Positions 11,500-23,978 of a stretch of DNA of 64,000 bases are shown here, piece by piece (position 1 is the first letter of the stretch; each line of letters opens with the position of its first letter). This DNA is from Cryptomeria japonica. Its lineage: Eukaryota > Streptophyta > Pinopsida > Cupressales > Cupressaceae. Under the pieces are notes generated by a model. It was not told where the DNA came from, ran no database searches, and saw only the letters and a program-made list of their open reading frames with translations. Where the stretch lies: positions 144,002,247 to 144,066,246 of the forward strand of contig NC_081412.1 in assembly GCF_030272615.1 (NCBI RefSeq). Direction: 5' to 3'. The translations under genes were made by a program, and so were the position numbers.

Positions 11500-12476
11500 C
11501 GGACTTGTTTCCCTTTTCATTCACACCAGCTATAGATATAGTATTATTATCAATGAAGTAATGAATCTTACTTCTCAATGTATAACATTTCTCATTATCA
11601 TGGTCAGGTTAACAATGATATTGAAAAAAGGTTTTGGGATCATGATAGGGTGACAATGGTTTGAAAGTGTCTATTGGCTTAATGGGAGGAAGTTTCAACA
11701 CATTAATCTTTTATCAACCTCGACATTATACTATGCAAAGACTCGGATTGAGGAGTTAATTCCTTTATAAAGTACTTGGATGAAGGGGCCACACCTAATG
11801 TCATGGTTGTCACTTGAGTGTTTATGCTGGAATTTATCTTTATGTAACCTTTGTTTTGTTTAAACTTTGCAAATGATTGTTGAGAACCCTCATTCATATC
11901 AACCAGAGCCATTGAAGGAGGTGATTCAAACTGACTCACTTGAAGCTAATAATTATGAAGCACTACATACAATTGTGTAAAGGAAGTAAAATCAAAAAAT
12001 AGAAGCTTATAGATCTAATATATTTTTATAAATTAGAAATAAAAATTCTCTTAACATCATGATTAGGAACTTGGCAAGCAATTTGAGAATGCAAATGATT
12101 ATATCTACCAATAAAATTAGTCACTTTTTCTTTAAATCCTTGCTTACAATGAATCAAATAAGTCAGATTAATTTTAAGACTAATATTATTTTGAAATTAT
12201 TGAATGAAAGCATTAAATAATTGTTAAAATTTAAGTAATAGAATTAGGAGACAAATACCAATACCATTGCAAATCCTTATACCTAAAGTTTCTAGTAAAC
12301 AATTTATCCACAAGTCTTTGGTCATAAGTTGCACCTAGTACATTTATTACACTTCTACATTACACCCAGTACATTTATGAAAATGATTCATGATCAAAAT
12401 TCTACCATTACAACATCATGGATCTCAAAGATGGAACATCCCTAGCCACCCCTAGCTTGATTTTAGGCTATCTTGG
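11500..12476 (-). pseudogene. element A gag core and knuckle (decayed)
   Basis: Translated on the minus strand, about 12380-12030 resembles the Retrotrans_gag domain (INLTYLIHCKQGFKEKVTNF, then ACQVPNHDVKRIFI), with stops and frame changes. A 78-codon open piece follows (11939-11703). Near 11600-11540 a CHC-type motif (CQPDHDNEKCYTLR) matches the C-terminal knuckle of plant gypsy gags and ends in a typical IDNNTI. Its N-terminal half is at 19205-19915, beyond the later insertions. The gene is dead. Confidence 0.5.
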
Positions 12477-12479
12477 TTG

Positions 12480-13283
12480 GACAACAGCATGATGCATAGA
12501 CATCCATGTGGTGCGCTAATGTCCCAAGAATATCATGAATTCAAACTAGTATATTCCACATCAAACCTTGGTCGACGTGTGTTACTTGGTTTGTATGCAT
12601 TCAAAATAGTCACTCCCACCCACACAAAACAACAAAACCCTTTATTCTTCTTCATTTTCACAAGATTTTATTCTTGGATCTCTTTCTCTAAAAATTTAAG
12701 TGACACTCTGTCAAAATACACACTCAATGTTGTAACAACTTGGTCTCCTCTTGCAATACGACTACACTATCAACTCAAGAGAGGGGTCTTGGCTACGTGA
12801 TGCTCCTTCCTCTTTCTTATCTATCCTATCTTTATGTGATCATATTGCTTTGAATGTATTTATTATCTAAGTGCATTTGTATTATTTATCTTTTATCATA
12901 GGTTATTTCCTCCACTTAAGCAAGGATCAATTTTATTGTATAATTGATCTTATCATAAGAGATTTCCTCCATTTAGTGGGGTTTGTTTCAATTACATAAT
13001 TTATCTTTGCAATACGGGTTTTCCTCCATTAGTGGGGTTTTCTTCTATTGCATTTTTATTTATATTTTATCTGAATTTATCTATCTAGTTGTGCATGGAG
13101 GTGGAAACACCAAAATGAGGGTTTGAGTGAGGCCAATCCCTATACAGCCCCAACAATTTTCCCTTGTCTATATGTGTGTATGTGATGAATATGTTTGGAG
13201 AGTGCAGAGAAAATCTAAGACATCCCTCGATGGTTTTAGTTCTCTACCCATATAGAAAACAGTGTGGTGCGTAGACGTCCACA
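12480..13283. other. unidentified insertion next to Copia2
   Basis: This segment belongs neither to element A coding sequence nor to the Copia2 LTR. It is bounded by two diverged direct repeats (12488-12514 and 13263-13289). It carries a degenerate repeat built on TTTCCTCCA(C/T)TTAG with TGGGG (about 12900-13040, three copies). The 107-codon plus frame at 12477-12800 has no recognisable domain. It may be the remains of another short LTR element. Confidence 0.3.
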
Positions 13284-14345
13284 TGATGTGATGGCAACTA
13301 AGAGGGGGGTGAATTAGTTATCTATTAATTTCAAACCAAATATAACTTAACCAAAATTAGTGCATAATATCGGTAAACCAAACTTTAATGTCGGTAGACA
13401 ATTTAGTAGTTAATAACAGTATCGGTAAAGTTTAATGCATGAAATAGAAAGACAAATAACATACACAACACATAACATAGTTATTTGTATATGGAAACCC
13501 TGTAAGGGGAAAAACCATAGTGGGAAACCTTACCCACAATCAGATGATACTACTGCAGATATTATGTGTGTACAAATGGGCTCTTCGCATGCAAAAAGGC
13601 CAACTACCTAGAGCTCACTTCTCAATCACAAAATGGGAGTCACATTGACTACAATTGGATGGTTAAATCCAATAATAATGTACTGCTCAAAATAGCATCT
13701 TCATATGCTGGATTTAGTACCGGTTAAGCTCTGATTGTCTTCCTCATACCTTCCTTGAATCTTCAAATGATTTCTACATGTATAGCTCTTCTTATATTCG
13801 CATATACCTTATTACAATCCTTTTTCACACACTCCTCTTCTACTTAATCTCATAAATGAGATCTTACATATATACCAAAACCTAAAACCAAATGTGTAGG
13901 TCAGCTCACTAAGATATTACAATAAAATCAATTACAAATGACTCAATATTTGATGCATGATGTTGTCTCAATGCATTTACAACAATAACAAATCATCTCC
14001 ATAACGCGTCATGCTGATTTGGAATAGATAATGCTTATCAGTCCATAACCTAGACCTATTTGCTGGTAACAGCAAATATGCAAACTCGATTGTACCAATA
14101 ATCAAATCACCAAAACCAAGTGTCCAAGCAATGTCTTCGACATAACCAAATAATCTCCAAATGATAGAAGATCATCCTTAGTGCCGATGAACAATATAAC
14201 TTGCCGGTGAACCAGATACCGGTGACTGTACATAAGTCACTAAACACGCCGGTGAACATAACCAAAGACCTCCAAGTGTTCTCAAGTGTCTGACAAGTGT
14301 TGACATCAATGATAAAACCAATGCAACATATCTATAATACCAACA
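13284..14345 (-). repeat. Copia2 3' LTR
   Basis: It aligns with 18137-19204 over about 1.06 kb with many point differences. The first dozen bases do not match, so the true left end is uncertain by about 10 bases. A weakened copy of the conserved U5 hairpin lies at 13294-13322. Confidence 0.75.
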
Positions 14346-14706
14346 ATCTCCCCCTTTCGCATTGATGGCAACACAAGATGGAAAAACTATCTAAGTGCCA
14401 AAGCAGAAATGCCAAAAACCAAAAACCAACAATCTCCCAAAGAGATCATCAAAATATAGATACAGAGAGTAAAAATCTCTCCTCGAAAGATAATGTGTTT
14501 TTCCATAGATATCTCTCCCCCTTTGACATCAAATGCCAAAGAAATACAAAACCAAATACAATCAGTTCATAGAACTTGTTACAAATACCAATTGTTATAA
14601 CCACATTTATTCAATATACTCCCCCTGAGAAGTAGCTCTCCTTCATCAAAGCTAGAAAAAAGATTTCTCTGTTAATTTTTTCAGTCTGATGCCATGCTCC
14701 AACTAT
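14346..14706 (-). other. Copia2 3' non-coding region with polypurine array
   Basis: Only about 360 bases separate the broken RT from the 3' LTR. They contain three CTCCCCCT boxes, the complement of AGGGGGAG tracts. Repeated polypurine tracts before the 3' LTR are a known trait of Sireviruses. RNase H, which should be coded just upstream, has been deleted. Confidence 0.6.
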
Positions 14707-17700
14707 CTAAGTTTCTACTAGTGATTCATCCTTCAATGATAGTTTATCAATTGTAGTCATAGGTGTACTTACCGGTTTAGAGTTTTCCATGCCAAATTTC
14801 TTAAGTAATTCCTTCAAGTACTTTGATTAATTTATGAATATACCTTTTTCAGTTTGTGAAATCTGCAATCCTAAAAAGAATTTTATCTCTCCAATCATAG
14901 ACATTTCAAATTCTTCATGCATCTTATTAGAAAAGTCTTTACACAATCCATCTTCTCCTCCAAAAATTATATCATCAACAAAAACTTGAATAACCAAGAT
15001 TACATCATTAGTCACTTTGTAATATAAGTTGTTGTCAGCATTACCTTTAGTCTAACCAAGCTTCAAAAGATAATTGTCCAATCTAGCATACCAAGCTCTA
15101 AGAGCTTGCTTCAATCCATATAAAGCTTTCCTTAACCTGCAAACCATATCTTTGTCATCTGTCAAAGAAAATCCATCAAATTGTTCAATGTAAACTTCCT
15201 CTTCTAGATCTCCATTCAAAGATGTACATTTAACATCCATTTGATATACTTTATAGTTCTTGTGTGCTGCAAGACTGCCTCAATTCTAGCTACCGGTGCA
15301 AAGGTTTCATTGTAATCAATTCCTTCTTTCTGTGAATGTCCCTTACACACTAATCTTGCTTTGTTTCTTATTACCTTACCATCTTCATTAATTTTATTTC
15401 TAAATACCCATTTGGTTCCAATTACATTTTTGTTTTTAGGTCGGGGAACCAATGTCCATGTGTTATTCTTTTCAATTTGTTCCAATTCATCTTCCATAGA
15501 CTTAATCCAATGTTTATCTTCACACGCCTCATTAATAGTTGTTGGTTCAATTTGAGAAATTAGACATACCTCTTCATTTGCCATTCTTCCTCTAGTCATA
15601 ACTCCTTGATACTTATTCCTAATTATTTGACTTTCAAAGTGATTCAATCCTACATACCTGGGTGTGTTCACTTGTTGTTCTTCAATCACTGTGGAATTCT
15701 CAGATGATGTCGGTGTGATTGGATCATCATTTTGTATCGGTGTGCTCATTGTAGGTTCACTTGTGATAATCTCAACTGCCAATTCAGAGCCTATAGACCT
15801 TCTAAATTGTTCATCAATCTTCACATTTGCACTTTCAATGATTTTCCGCAATCTCTTATTAAAACATCTATATGCGTTGCTCTTAGATGAATAACCAAGA
15901 AATATTCCTTCACCACTTCTAGGATCAAATTTGCCAATATAATCATCTCTCCTAATATAACATTTGCTTCCAAATATTCTGAAATATTTAAGAGTAGGAG
16001 TATTACCAAACCATAGTTCATGAGGGGTCTTACTGGTTTCACGTTTGATGTGAACTCTGTTTAATGTATAAATAGTTGTATTGACTTCTTCTCTCCAATA
16101 CACATGAGGTAGGTTTGCTTTTGATATCATGCTTCTAGCTGCATCCAAAATAGTTATGTTCTTCCTTTCCACAACTCCATTTTGTTGGGGTGTCTAAGGT
16201 GCTGATAATTGTCTTTTAATTCCATTCACTTCACAAAATGTATTAAATTCCTTAGATGTGAATTCACCTCCTTGATTTGATCTCAAACATTTGATTTTCT
16301 TACCAGTTTCATTCTCTACCATCACCTTGAATAGTTTGAATTTCCCAAAAGCTTCTGATTTCTCCTTGAGAAAAGTAACCCAACATATGATAGAATAATC
16401 ATCAATGATTAGCATAAAATATCTATCTCCTTGTAAACTTCTAGTTCTTACTGGACCACATAAATCAGTATGAATTAAGTCAAGAACATTATTGAATTTT
16501 TCGGGAATACTCTTAAAAGTTGTTCTAACTTGCTTACCAAATTGACATTCCTTACATACCGGATTGTGAGGTTTAACAATCTTAGGTAAATCTCTTACTG
16601 CCTTAGTTGTACTAATTTTCACAATGCAATCCAAATTTACATGACATGGTCTCTTATGCCATAACCAACTTTCATCAATATGTGCAATCAAACATGTCTT
16701 CTCATTGTTATTCAAATGAAAGATATTACCTCTAGTCTGATTACCGGTTGCAATTTCCAAACCAGTTCTATTCATGATTTTGCATTTACCATTCTTGAAT
16801 TGTAATTGAAATCCTTTTTCAACTAATTGACCAACACTCAAAAGATTATACTTCAAACCTTGAACATAGTAAACATTATCAGTATTGTGCATACCATCAA
16901 AAGATGTAGTCCCTTTTCCTCTGATCAAACAAGCTTTGCCATCTCCAAATCTTACTAGACCTCCATTGTATTCCTGAAAGGTCAAGAATTTACTCTTATC
17001 ACCAGTCATATGATGTGAACATATGGAATTAATGATCCATTCATTCTTTTCTTCAATTTTAGCTGCTAGGGTCTGCTCTATCGGTTGAACAGTAGGTGTC
17101 GGTTGATCTTCTATTATTGCAACAAAAGACCATCCATTGTATGTCGGTTCCTCATCTGAATCATCAGTAATGTTCTTTTAGCTTCTTCTTTCAATATTGC
17201 ATGTCTATCAGGACACCTAGAAGCCATATGACCAATTTTATTGCAGTTAAAACATTTAAATGGTGTTTTACCTTCATACTTACTTCCAATTGGACCTTTA
17301 GGCATTTTCCTTACAAATAGTGCTTCAAGCTCTTCAAGTACTTCATTCTCTCTTCTAATTTTTTCAAGTTCTCTAGCATAGAGTGCTTTCTAATCAGATT
17401 TTTTAGATGATGATGATGTTGTGGATGATGAAGCTTTGAAAGCCAAATCTTTCTTAATTGTAGCAATAGGACCAAATTCCTCGAGTTCAAAAGCTAAAAG
17501 TTTTCCAACCAAAGTATCTCTAGATACTGATGCATTAGGCATTGTTCTTAATTCATTAATAGCAATTAATTTCATTTTGTATATCGGTGGAAAATCTCTT
17601 AAAACTTTAGAAATAATTTCATCTTCACTTAAGGATCCTCCACAACATTGTATTCCCAAAACAATTTCACTAACTCTTTCCATAAAAGAAAAAATCCTTT

Positions 17701-18079
17701 CATCTTCTTCCATTTTCAGATTTTCATACCTGACCTGGAAGCATTCCAATTTTGCAATTTTGATAGTGGTATCACCCTCATTCAATATCTCCAATTTATC
17801 CCAAATAGCTTTAGCAGTAGATCGGTCTGATAATCCCATGATTTACTGATCTGACAATGCGCTCAAAAGTGCTTCCCTTACTTTGCAATAATTTTCTTCA
17901 TCTTTAGCCAAGGTTGGTGGATTAGGTTGACCTTGAGTAGGAGCAACATAGCCATTCTTTGTAACATCCCATATGTCCTTTCCAATGCAATTCAGATGTG
18001 TCTCCATTCTGGTCTTCCATATACCATAGTTGGTTCCATCAAGCTTCAAACTGTCCTTCTTGAAATAGTTAGTAGACAT
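14707..18079 (-). pseudogene. Copia2 gag-pol polyprotein (broken, RNase H missing)
   Basis: It starts at the ATG at 18079 (MSTNYFKKDSLKLDG). The copia gag runs to about 17390, and the zinc knuckle CFNCNKIGHMASRC lies near 17265-17224. In the protease (near 17030) the usual DSGCS is replaced by NSICS, so it is inactive. Integrase spans about 16760-15900: the WHK..CH and C.EC zinc residues and the E of GVVERKN remain, but the second catalytic Asp is Asn (RSNQGGEF). RT spans about 15460-14710 and keeps FVDDIIFGG. Stops occur near 17392, 17840, 16193 and 15050, and frame changes near 17110 and 15250. The reading stops around 14707 in the RT C-terminus. Confidence 0.85.
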
Positions 18080-18122
18080 AGGATCTCCTCAAGTTGTTAA
18101 ACTTATGCAAAAAGAGGACTAT

Positions 18123-18134
18123 GCTCTAATACCA
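18123..18134 (-). other. Copia2 primer binding site
   Basis: The minus strand reads TGGTATTAGAGC, the initiator-Met tRNA primer site with one change (C to T) from the common form. It lies two bases inside the 5' LTR. Confidence 0.8.
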
Positions 18135-18136
18135 AT

Positions 18137-19204
18137 TATTAGGTCCTAGAGGCAACTGAGAGGGGGGGTGAATCAGTTGTTTATTAATTTCAAACCAAAT
18201 ATAACTTAACCAAACTTAGTGCATAATACCAGTAAACCAAACTTTAATGCCAGTAGATAGTTTAGTAGTTAATAACAGTACCAGTAAAGTTTAATACATG
18301 AAACAGAAAGACAAATAACATACACAACACATAACATAGTTATTTGTATATGGAAACCCTGTAAGGGGAAAAACCATTGTGGGAAACCTTACCCACAATC
18401 AGATGATACTACTGCAGCTAGTATGTGTGTACAAATGGGGTCTTCACATGCAGAAAGGCCAACTGCCTAGAGCTCACTGCTCAATCACAAAATAGGAGTC
18501 ACACTGACTACAATTGAATGGTTAAATCCAATGATAATGTACTGCTCAAAATAGCATCTTCATATGCTGGATTCAGTACCGGTTAAGCTCTGATTGTCTT
18601 CCTCATACCTTCCTTGAATCTTCAAATGATGTCTGCATGTATAGCTCTACTTATATTCACATATACCCTATTACAATCCTTTTTCACACACTCCTTTTCT
18701 ACTTAATCTCACAAATGAGATCTTACATATATACCAAAACCTAAGACCAAATGTGTAGGTCGGCTCACTAAGATATTACAATAAAATCAATTACAAATGA
18801 ATCAATATGTGATACATGATGTCAGCTCAATGCATTTACAACAATAACAAATCATCTCCATAACGTGTTGTGCTAATCTGGAATAGATAATGCTTGTCGG
18901 TCCATAACCTAGACCTATTTGCCAGTAACAACAAATATGCAAACTCGATTGTACCAATAATCAAATCACCAAAACCAAGTGTCCAAACAATGTCTTCGAC
19001 ATAACCAAGTAATCTCCAGATGATATCATATCATCCTCAATGTCGGTGAACAATATAACCTATCGATGAACCAGATATCGGTGATTGTGCATAAGTCACT
19101 GAACATGTCGGTGAACATAACCAAAGATCTCCAAGTGTTCTCAAGTGTTTGAAAAGTATTGACATCAATGACAAAACCAATGCAACATATCTATAATACC
19201 AACA
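18137..19204 (-). repeat. Copia2 5' LTR
   Basis: The plus-strand start is TATTAGG, probably TG changed to TA. The end is CCAACA. A perfect 7-bp stem (CAACTGA/TCAGTTG) with a G-rich 13-base loop lies at 18153-18179, just 16 bases inside the LTR edge. Confidence 0.8.
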
Positions 19205-19915
19205 GTTTATCACTTTGAGGGTAGAAAATCCCCTCCTTTACAGCTAGGTTATTGATGGTTGCTTTAGTTGATGGATTGAAATTGGATGTGTTGGATTGTG
19301 ATGGAGTATTAAAATTATTATATGTAGGTTGAGGTTGAGGATAAGGAGGTGGATCATTGTCGTATGTGGGTACAAGAAATGATTGGTATACAAATGAAAG
19401 ACTCATTGAAGGATGTATTTAAGAATATTGATTAATGGGATTGCCCCCATGACTAACATATGTAGGATTAACATTTTGTGTGGAAGTAGTCATGATAGAT
19501 GATGTAATTGTAGGCACACTATGCAAGGATGTGGGCATGGGAATGGAATGATTAAATTGAATAGTGGGTTGAGAGTAACCAGTGACTTCAACATAACTTT
19601 TTATTGGCATGATATTAGTGTAAATAATATCAAAAAGGCCACACAACAAATCACCACTAATTTTATCACTTTGCATCATTATTTTAAATCCTTTAAGAAA
19701 ATAGATTGCCTCACTTTCTGGGTATTATTGACTCATGCATTGTTGAAGATTTTCAAATTCTTGTTCAATCTTCTCAAATTGGTCAAAGTAGCCCTAGTTA
19801 GTGATTCATTCACATCATGAGAATTATGAGGAGAATGGGGATAAATGATGCCATTTATTGGATTAGAGGAAGCACCAACATTCTCTTGGAACAAGTGATC
19901 TAATTGAGGCTTCAT
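19205..19915 (-). pseudogene. element A gag N-terminal part (broken)
   Basis: Three minus-strand open pieces (19915-19733, 19679-19419, 19406-19191) code for a low-complexity Pro/Gln/Asn/Ser/Thr-rich protein (for example PPPYPQPQPTYNN). Such a region is common before the gag core in gypsy elements. It starts MKPQLDHLFQ. Copia2 and the adjoining segment separate it from the rest of gag at 12476. Similarity in position and style to family C at 59330-60210 supports gag, but no diagnostic motif is present. Confidence 0.45.
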
Positions 19916-20834
19916 ATCCTTAGTGGTTAAACCTTAGTAAGCCCTAAGTCTATAACTTCTTCTCACAAGAATATTATATGTAGAACTAATGGTAACAAAA
20001 CTCATGCACAAAGGAAGGAAATTTGAATGCAAAAATTGAAAACTATGATTAAGCAATATGATCTATTGTAACAATGATTGATGAACTAATTAATTAAGAA
20101 ATTTGATTTGTGATTTTGAACAATGATTGCCTTTAAATCATAACATAACATGTCATAATAATCAGATTTGAAAATATACTTGAACAATAATGCAACCCAC
20201 AAGTTAATCTAAGAATAATAAATTAGGGTTTTTATGAATTTAACCTCTAAATTTATAAAATTCAATTAAAAATAACAATTATGAGTGCAAATTTGAATTT
20301 TAAAATGCATACAAAATCATATTTGAGACAATAAATTAGAATTAGGCATGCAAGATGTTGAGTTCACCAAAAATGTAATGGAGGAAAATTGGGGATTAGG
20401 GTTTCACTGGGTAAATCCACTAAATAACCAATAATCACCATTACATTGAAAAAGGGTTGAACCCAATAGATCTAGGCTCAATACCAATGGGAAAAGGTCT
20501 AAGATTCTAGTTGGATTCAACTGGTTGGGGTTAATTATCCACTTTCTTAGTTGAATTTGTAATGTAATTGTAAAATTAGGGAAAAGCCATGAATAATTGA
20601 AGCAATTTGATAGAAACAGTAAGCTACAGAAGTCCCAAGGAGCCACCAACTAATATATAGGCAAAAGAAGATGTTTAAAACTTGTTCTCAGAAGTTCAGC
20701 CTACTTTTTCAGGACCAAGTAACACAGATCCACCCTGGTCCTCCAAATTTTTCATCGTTAAAAGCTGAACCTATTCACCATTGTTGACACTATCGGATTC
20801 CTTGAGTACAACTCCTACACACATAAAAAGAGGA
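19916..20834 (-). other. element A leader
   Basis: This stretch is non-coding. It aligns with the family C leader (60211-60951): both share a block around AAATTAGGGTTTTTATGA, the sequence CATTACATTGAAA and the GATCTAGGC(T/C) segment, in the same order. No match to the standard initiator-tRNA primer site was found next to the LTR. Confidence 0.5.
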
Positions 20835-21481
20835 ACTAAGGTGAAACCATGATTTTAGAATTAACCATGAAATTGAATTTATAAATATAATGTAATACTT
20901 TCCTTTTGAGGGAAAGATTGCAAATGCTTGAAACAATAGTGTATACCTTGATGAAGTTTTGTTTGACCTTCATAAAAGTTTTAGGGTTTCATGTAGGATG
21001 TCTTCATAAAACATTGATCATGTATGTCATCTTTAATACTTGAACTTAACTTCACTTCTTCTCTAATGCTTTGATGAATGACTAATTGCTTGCTCACTTG
21101 ATCTAAATTTTGCCAAAGTGTAACGAAGATCTTGATTTTAGTTAGGCTTCAAATGAGAGGGGTATACCTCCTTTTATACTTGTCTACCTGGAAATCAAAT
21201 TGAATTTGCAGAATAGGTTGACATGGGATCCAAATTATCACTCATTTGTGATTACTGTTGTGAGGCCCCATTTTAGGGCTAGATTAAGAGGACTTGGGTG
21301 TGGTATGCCTTGGTCCTGAAAATCCCAAAAATGGGTGAAAGATAGGGAAGATAGTGAGAATGTAGGGTAGATAAGTGGTGTGAGCTGAATCAACATTGCA
21401 ATTAGGCCTCGAAAGATAGAATGCCAAAGTGAGGCCTAAGTGAGGACAAAATAGTAAGAGAGTAAAATTTAGGATGCTACA
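20835..21481 (-). repeat. family A LTR (5' LTR of element A)
   Basis: It aligns with 7152-7884 but lacks about the first 20 bases and some internal blocks. It ends GGATGCTACA. Leader lies on its left, as expected for the 5' LTR of a minus-strand element. On its right, leader sequence of another unit resumes after about 50 bases. Confidence 0.6.
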
Positions 21482-21952
21482 CTAATATATTAATGATTAA
21501 CATATATGATGGCTAGATTTTTAAACTAATTGTAATGGTGATAAATTAGAGTTTCACCAATTAAGGTAATAAAACCACTATTTTTTCTCAAATAACCATT
21601 ACATTGAAAGAGGGATGGAGCTAATAGATCTAGGCCTAATCCCTCTAGGGAAATAAGCTCTGAAATACTGTATAGGTTCCACTTGGGGTTAGGGTTTTAT
21701 TCCCTCTCTCTAAATTGAATTGTGAAAATATTGAAATTAGGGTAAATGGGTGAATACTGAAGATATCAGGCATAAACAACAGGCTACAATCGTCATACAA
21801 AGCCACAAAATTAGATCTGAGTAGAAGATCATGGTTCGGGTCTATTCCCAAAAGTTTGACCTAAATTATCAAGATCATGGTGGTGGTTGCCACGGTCCTC
21901 TAAATTTCTCATCGTCAAAAGGTGGACCTATTCGTCTCTCTGAATCCTGTCA
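21482..21952 (-). other. leader fragment of a further gypsy unit (B)
   Basis: From about 21530 this matches the family C leader at 60480-60880 (CAATTAAGGTAA, CATTACATTGAAAGAGGGA and the following blocks). It breaks off at the Copia4 insertion and resumes for about 40 bases at 47943-47982, directly before LTR 47983-48688. No gene is present. Confidence 0.5.
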
Positions 21953-22563
21953 TGTTAGACAACTCAAATAACTAGAGGACAACTGAGAGGGGGGTGAATC
22001 AGTTGTCAACGGATTACAAAACTTTAAGCATTCAAATCCTTATTACCATAACACATAAACTCAATAGCAGAATGCATAAACCAAATACTAGAATAATTGA
22101 TATGGTAATTAAGCTTAAACATAAATCATAGAATAATTACCATACATCTAGAACACATGACACCAATTTTTTTACGTGGAAAACTCGATAAAGGAAAAAA
22201 CTATGATGGGAAGCCTACCCACATTCAGATAATACTTCTGTAGTAAGTATGTGATTACAAAATTAGGGGCTTGTACATGCAGGAAGGCCAATAGCCTAGA
22301 GCACACTACTCATCACAAAAGTAGCCTCACTGACTATAAAATAAATCTAGACTACAATCCGAAAAGAAGAGTGAACTGCAAAGATAACATCTCCTATGCC
22401 TGATTACAGTTTCAGTTAAGCTCAGTACCAGAGGTCTTAAACCTCTCTTACCAACCCAATTCGATCACCTATGATCGACCAAAACTCTTGCATATTATTA
22501 CAACATTAATCACACACAAATAATTGCATAACCATCCCATAACCATGATCTACAAACAGATCT
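21953..22563 (-). repeat. Copia4 3' LTR, first part
   Basis: It matches 46693-47305. It starts TGTTAGACAACTC. A perfect 9-bp hairpin (GACAACTGA/TCAGTTGTC, loop 12 bases) lies at 21978-22007. It continues at 41618 after the chromovirus. Confidence 0.8.
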
Positions 22564-23970
22564 TGTAGTGTCCACCCTTGATTTGACTTATTTTGACTAG
22601 AGTTGACTTTTATATTATGCTTGATAGACATACCTAGAATATATTTTGATGATTTGGATGATGTTAGACAATATTGGACATATGCTATTTTGATTTATCT
22701 ATATGGATGTTGGTACTATCATGATTGATCGTGTGATTTGATGTTATATGTACTCGATGGATTTTATATGCTCCCTATGTGATGGATTATTTATAAATTA
22801 GATTTATCATGGTATTGATGATGATTACGATTACGCTAACCCTACTTTATGTTTACATATGATGAGATTTTTATGAGATGTGTCTGACTATTGTTTGATT
22901 TTCTTCGTGATAGAGATGATTCCACATCACTCATTGTGAGTGGGATGTGTCATTGCTATTCTCTATCACTTGCTTGTTCTATATATGTATATGTATATGT
23001 TGTATTATCATTTTGTGGTTGCAGGATTTTGCAGGTACCAGACATCGACTCCACCTGGCTTCACAGGTTTGAGCATGTCTTTAGTTCCAATGGCTTATGT
23101 GGTTCAGAGATGGCATGAGTTTCCCTTCACATACTCTAGGTTTAAGTTGTCACTAGGCACAATTGGTCATGTCAATTGTTAGCTTGGCTCTTTCAGTTTT
23201 GGAGTATGTTAGCATTGATTGACTCTTTTGGTATGAGGATTATTTATGTGTGGTTGATTTTATTGTCCCGTGGTTATTTATGTGGCATTGGATTATTTGT
23301 CTATTTGTTGAGAGATTTGATAATTAGTATTATTTATTTTTAATTATTTGATTTAAGCTATTTGAGCTTTTGATTATTTAATTTATGATTTTTAGAATTA
23401 TAGTATTTAATTAATTAATAATTTGGTAAAGATTATTTAATTAATTATTGATTATCGATTATAGTCTAAATATTAATTAATATTTAATATTGGAAGTAAT
23501 AAATTATTTAATGGTTAAATTATTTAATTATTTCATATTTATATTTATTTGATAACTAACATTTATCAATTATATGATTATTTTAATATTTTATAAGCTT
23601 TGTTGTTGCTTATTATTCTTTTCAATCCTATGAGGTTTTTCGGTTGGGTTGGTTATTCTCTAGGAATTCCTCCAGCATTTTCTTCCTTGGTTTTGGGGGA
23701 TTTCTGCATTCTTGGTTTTTGGCTGGAGTTTTGGTTAGATTTTGGGTTTGGCTTGTGGGAACTCTTCTTCAACTACAAACCATCACACAGGTTGCAGGTT
23801 GGAGGCCTCTCCATTGGTTTCTTGTTTTTCTTTCAAAGTTTTGAAAACTTGTATGCTTCGTGTTTGATTTCGATTTTAAAAAAAAGATTGGTTTATGCAT
23901 TCTCTTTAGTCTTCCTAGATTTGGAATGTGTATCCATAGGATTTTAGATTCTTTGCTTGGTTTATAGTTC

Positions 23971-23978
23971 TATAAATA
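23971..23978 (+). promoter_or_regulatory. possible LTR TATA box
   Basis: TATAAATA lies about 1.4 kb into the LTR. The same motif stands at the equivalent place in the 3' LTR (39194-39201). It is a reasonable core promoter candidate for the genomic RNA, but other AT-rich sites exist. Confidence 0.35.

Larger units (their letters stand above)
13284..19204 (-). mobile_element. Copia2: Sirevirus-like Ty1/copia element, defective
   Basis: This minus-strand element has LTRs of about 1.06 kb at 13284-14345 and 18137-19204, both ending ATACCAACA. The primer site TGGTATTAGAGC lies two bases from the 5' LTR. Polypurine-like CTCCCCC boxes occur at 14347, 14512 and 14619. The order gag, protease, integrase, RT is that of Ty1/copia. 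The end of RT and all of RNase H are missing. It sits in the gag of element A. The start of the left LTR is altered, so no target duplication could be confirmed. Confidence 0.8.
7152..21481 (-). mobile_element. gypsy-type element A, non-autonomous and heavily interrupted
   Basis: Related LTRs lie at 7152-7884 and 20835-21481. The minus-strand order is leader (20834 to about 19916), gag N-terminus (19915-19205), gag core and knuckle (about 12476-11500), protease-like part (11400-10522), acidic tail and non-coding 3' end. A G-rich polypurine tract (plus strand CCCCCACTTT, near 7889) precedes the 3' LTR. Removing the solo LTR, the 12480-13283 segment and Copia2 leaves roughly 6 kb without any RT, RNase H or integrase motif. 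The LTRs differ at many sites, so the element is old. No target duplication is visible, consistent with array recombination. Confidence 0.6.

Noticed and set aside
21948-21952. TSD of Copia4 (TGTCA)
   Set aside because: No matching pentamer follows the right LTR end near 47942; both ends are mutated.
23600-23947. 115-codon frame in the chromovirus LTR
   Set aside because: The sister LTR copy at 38823 is truncated to 65 codons by a stop. The composition is hydrophobic and AT-driven, so it is not a supported gene.
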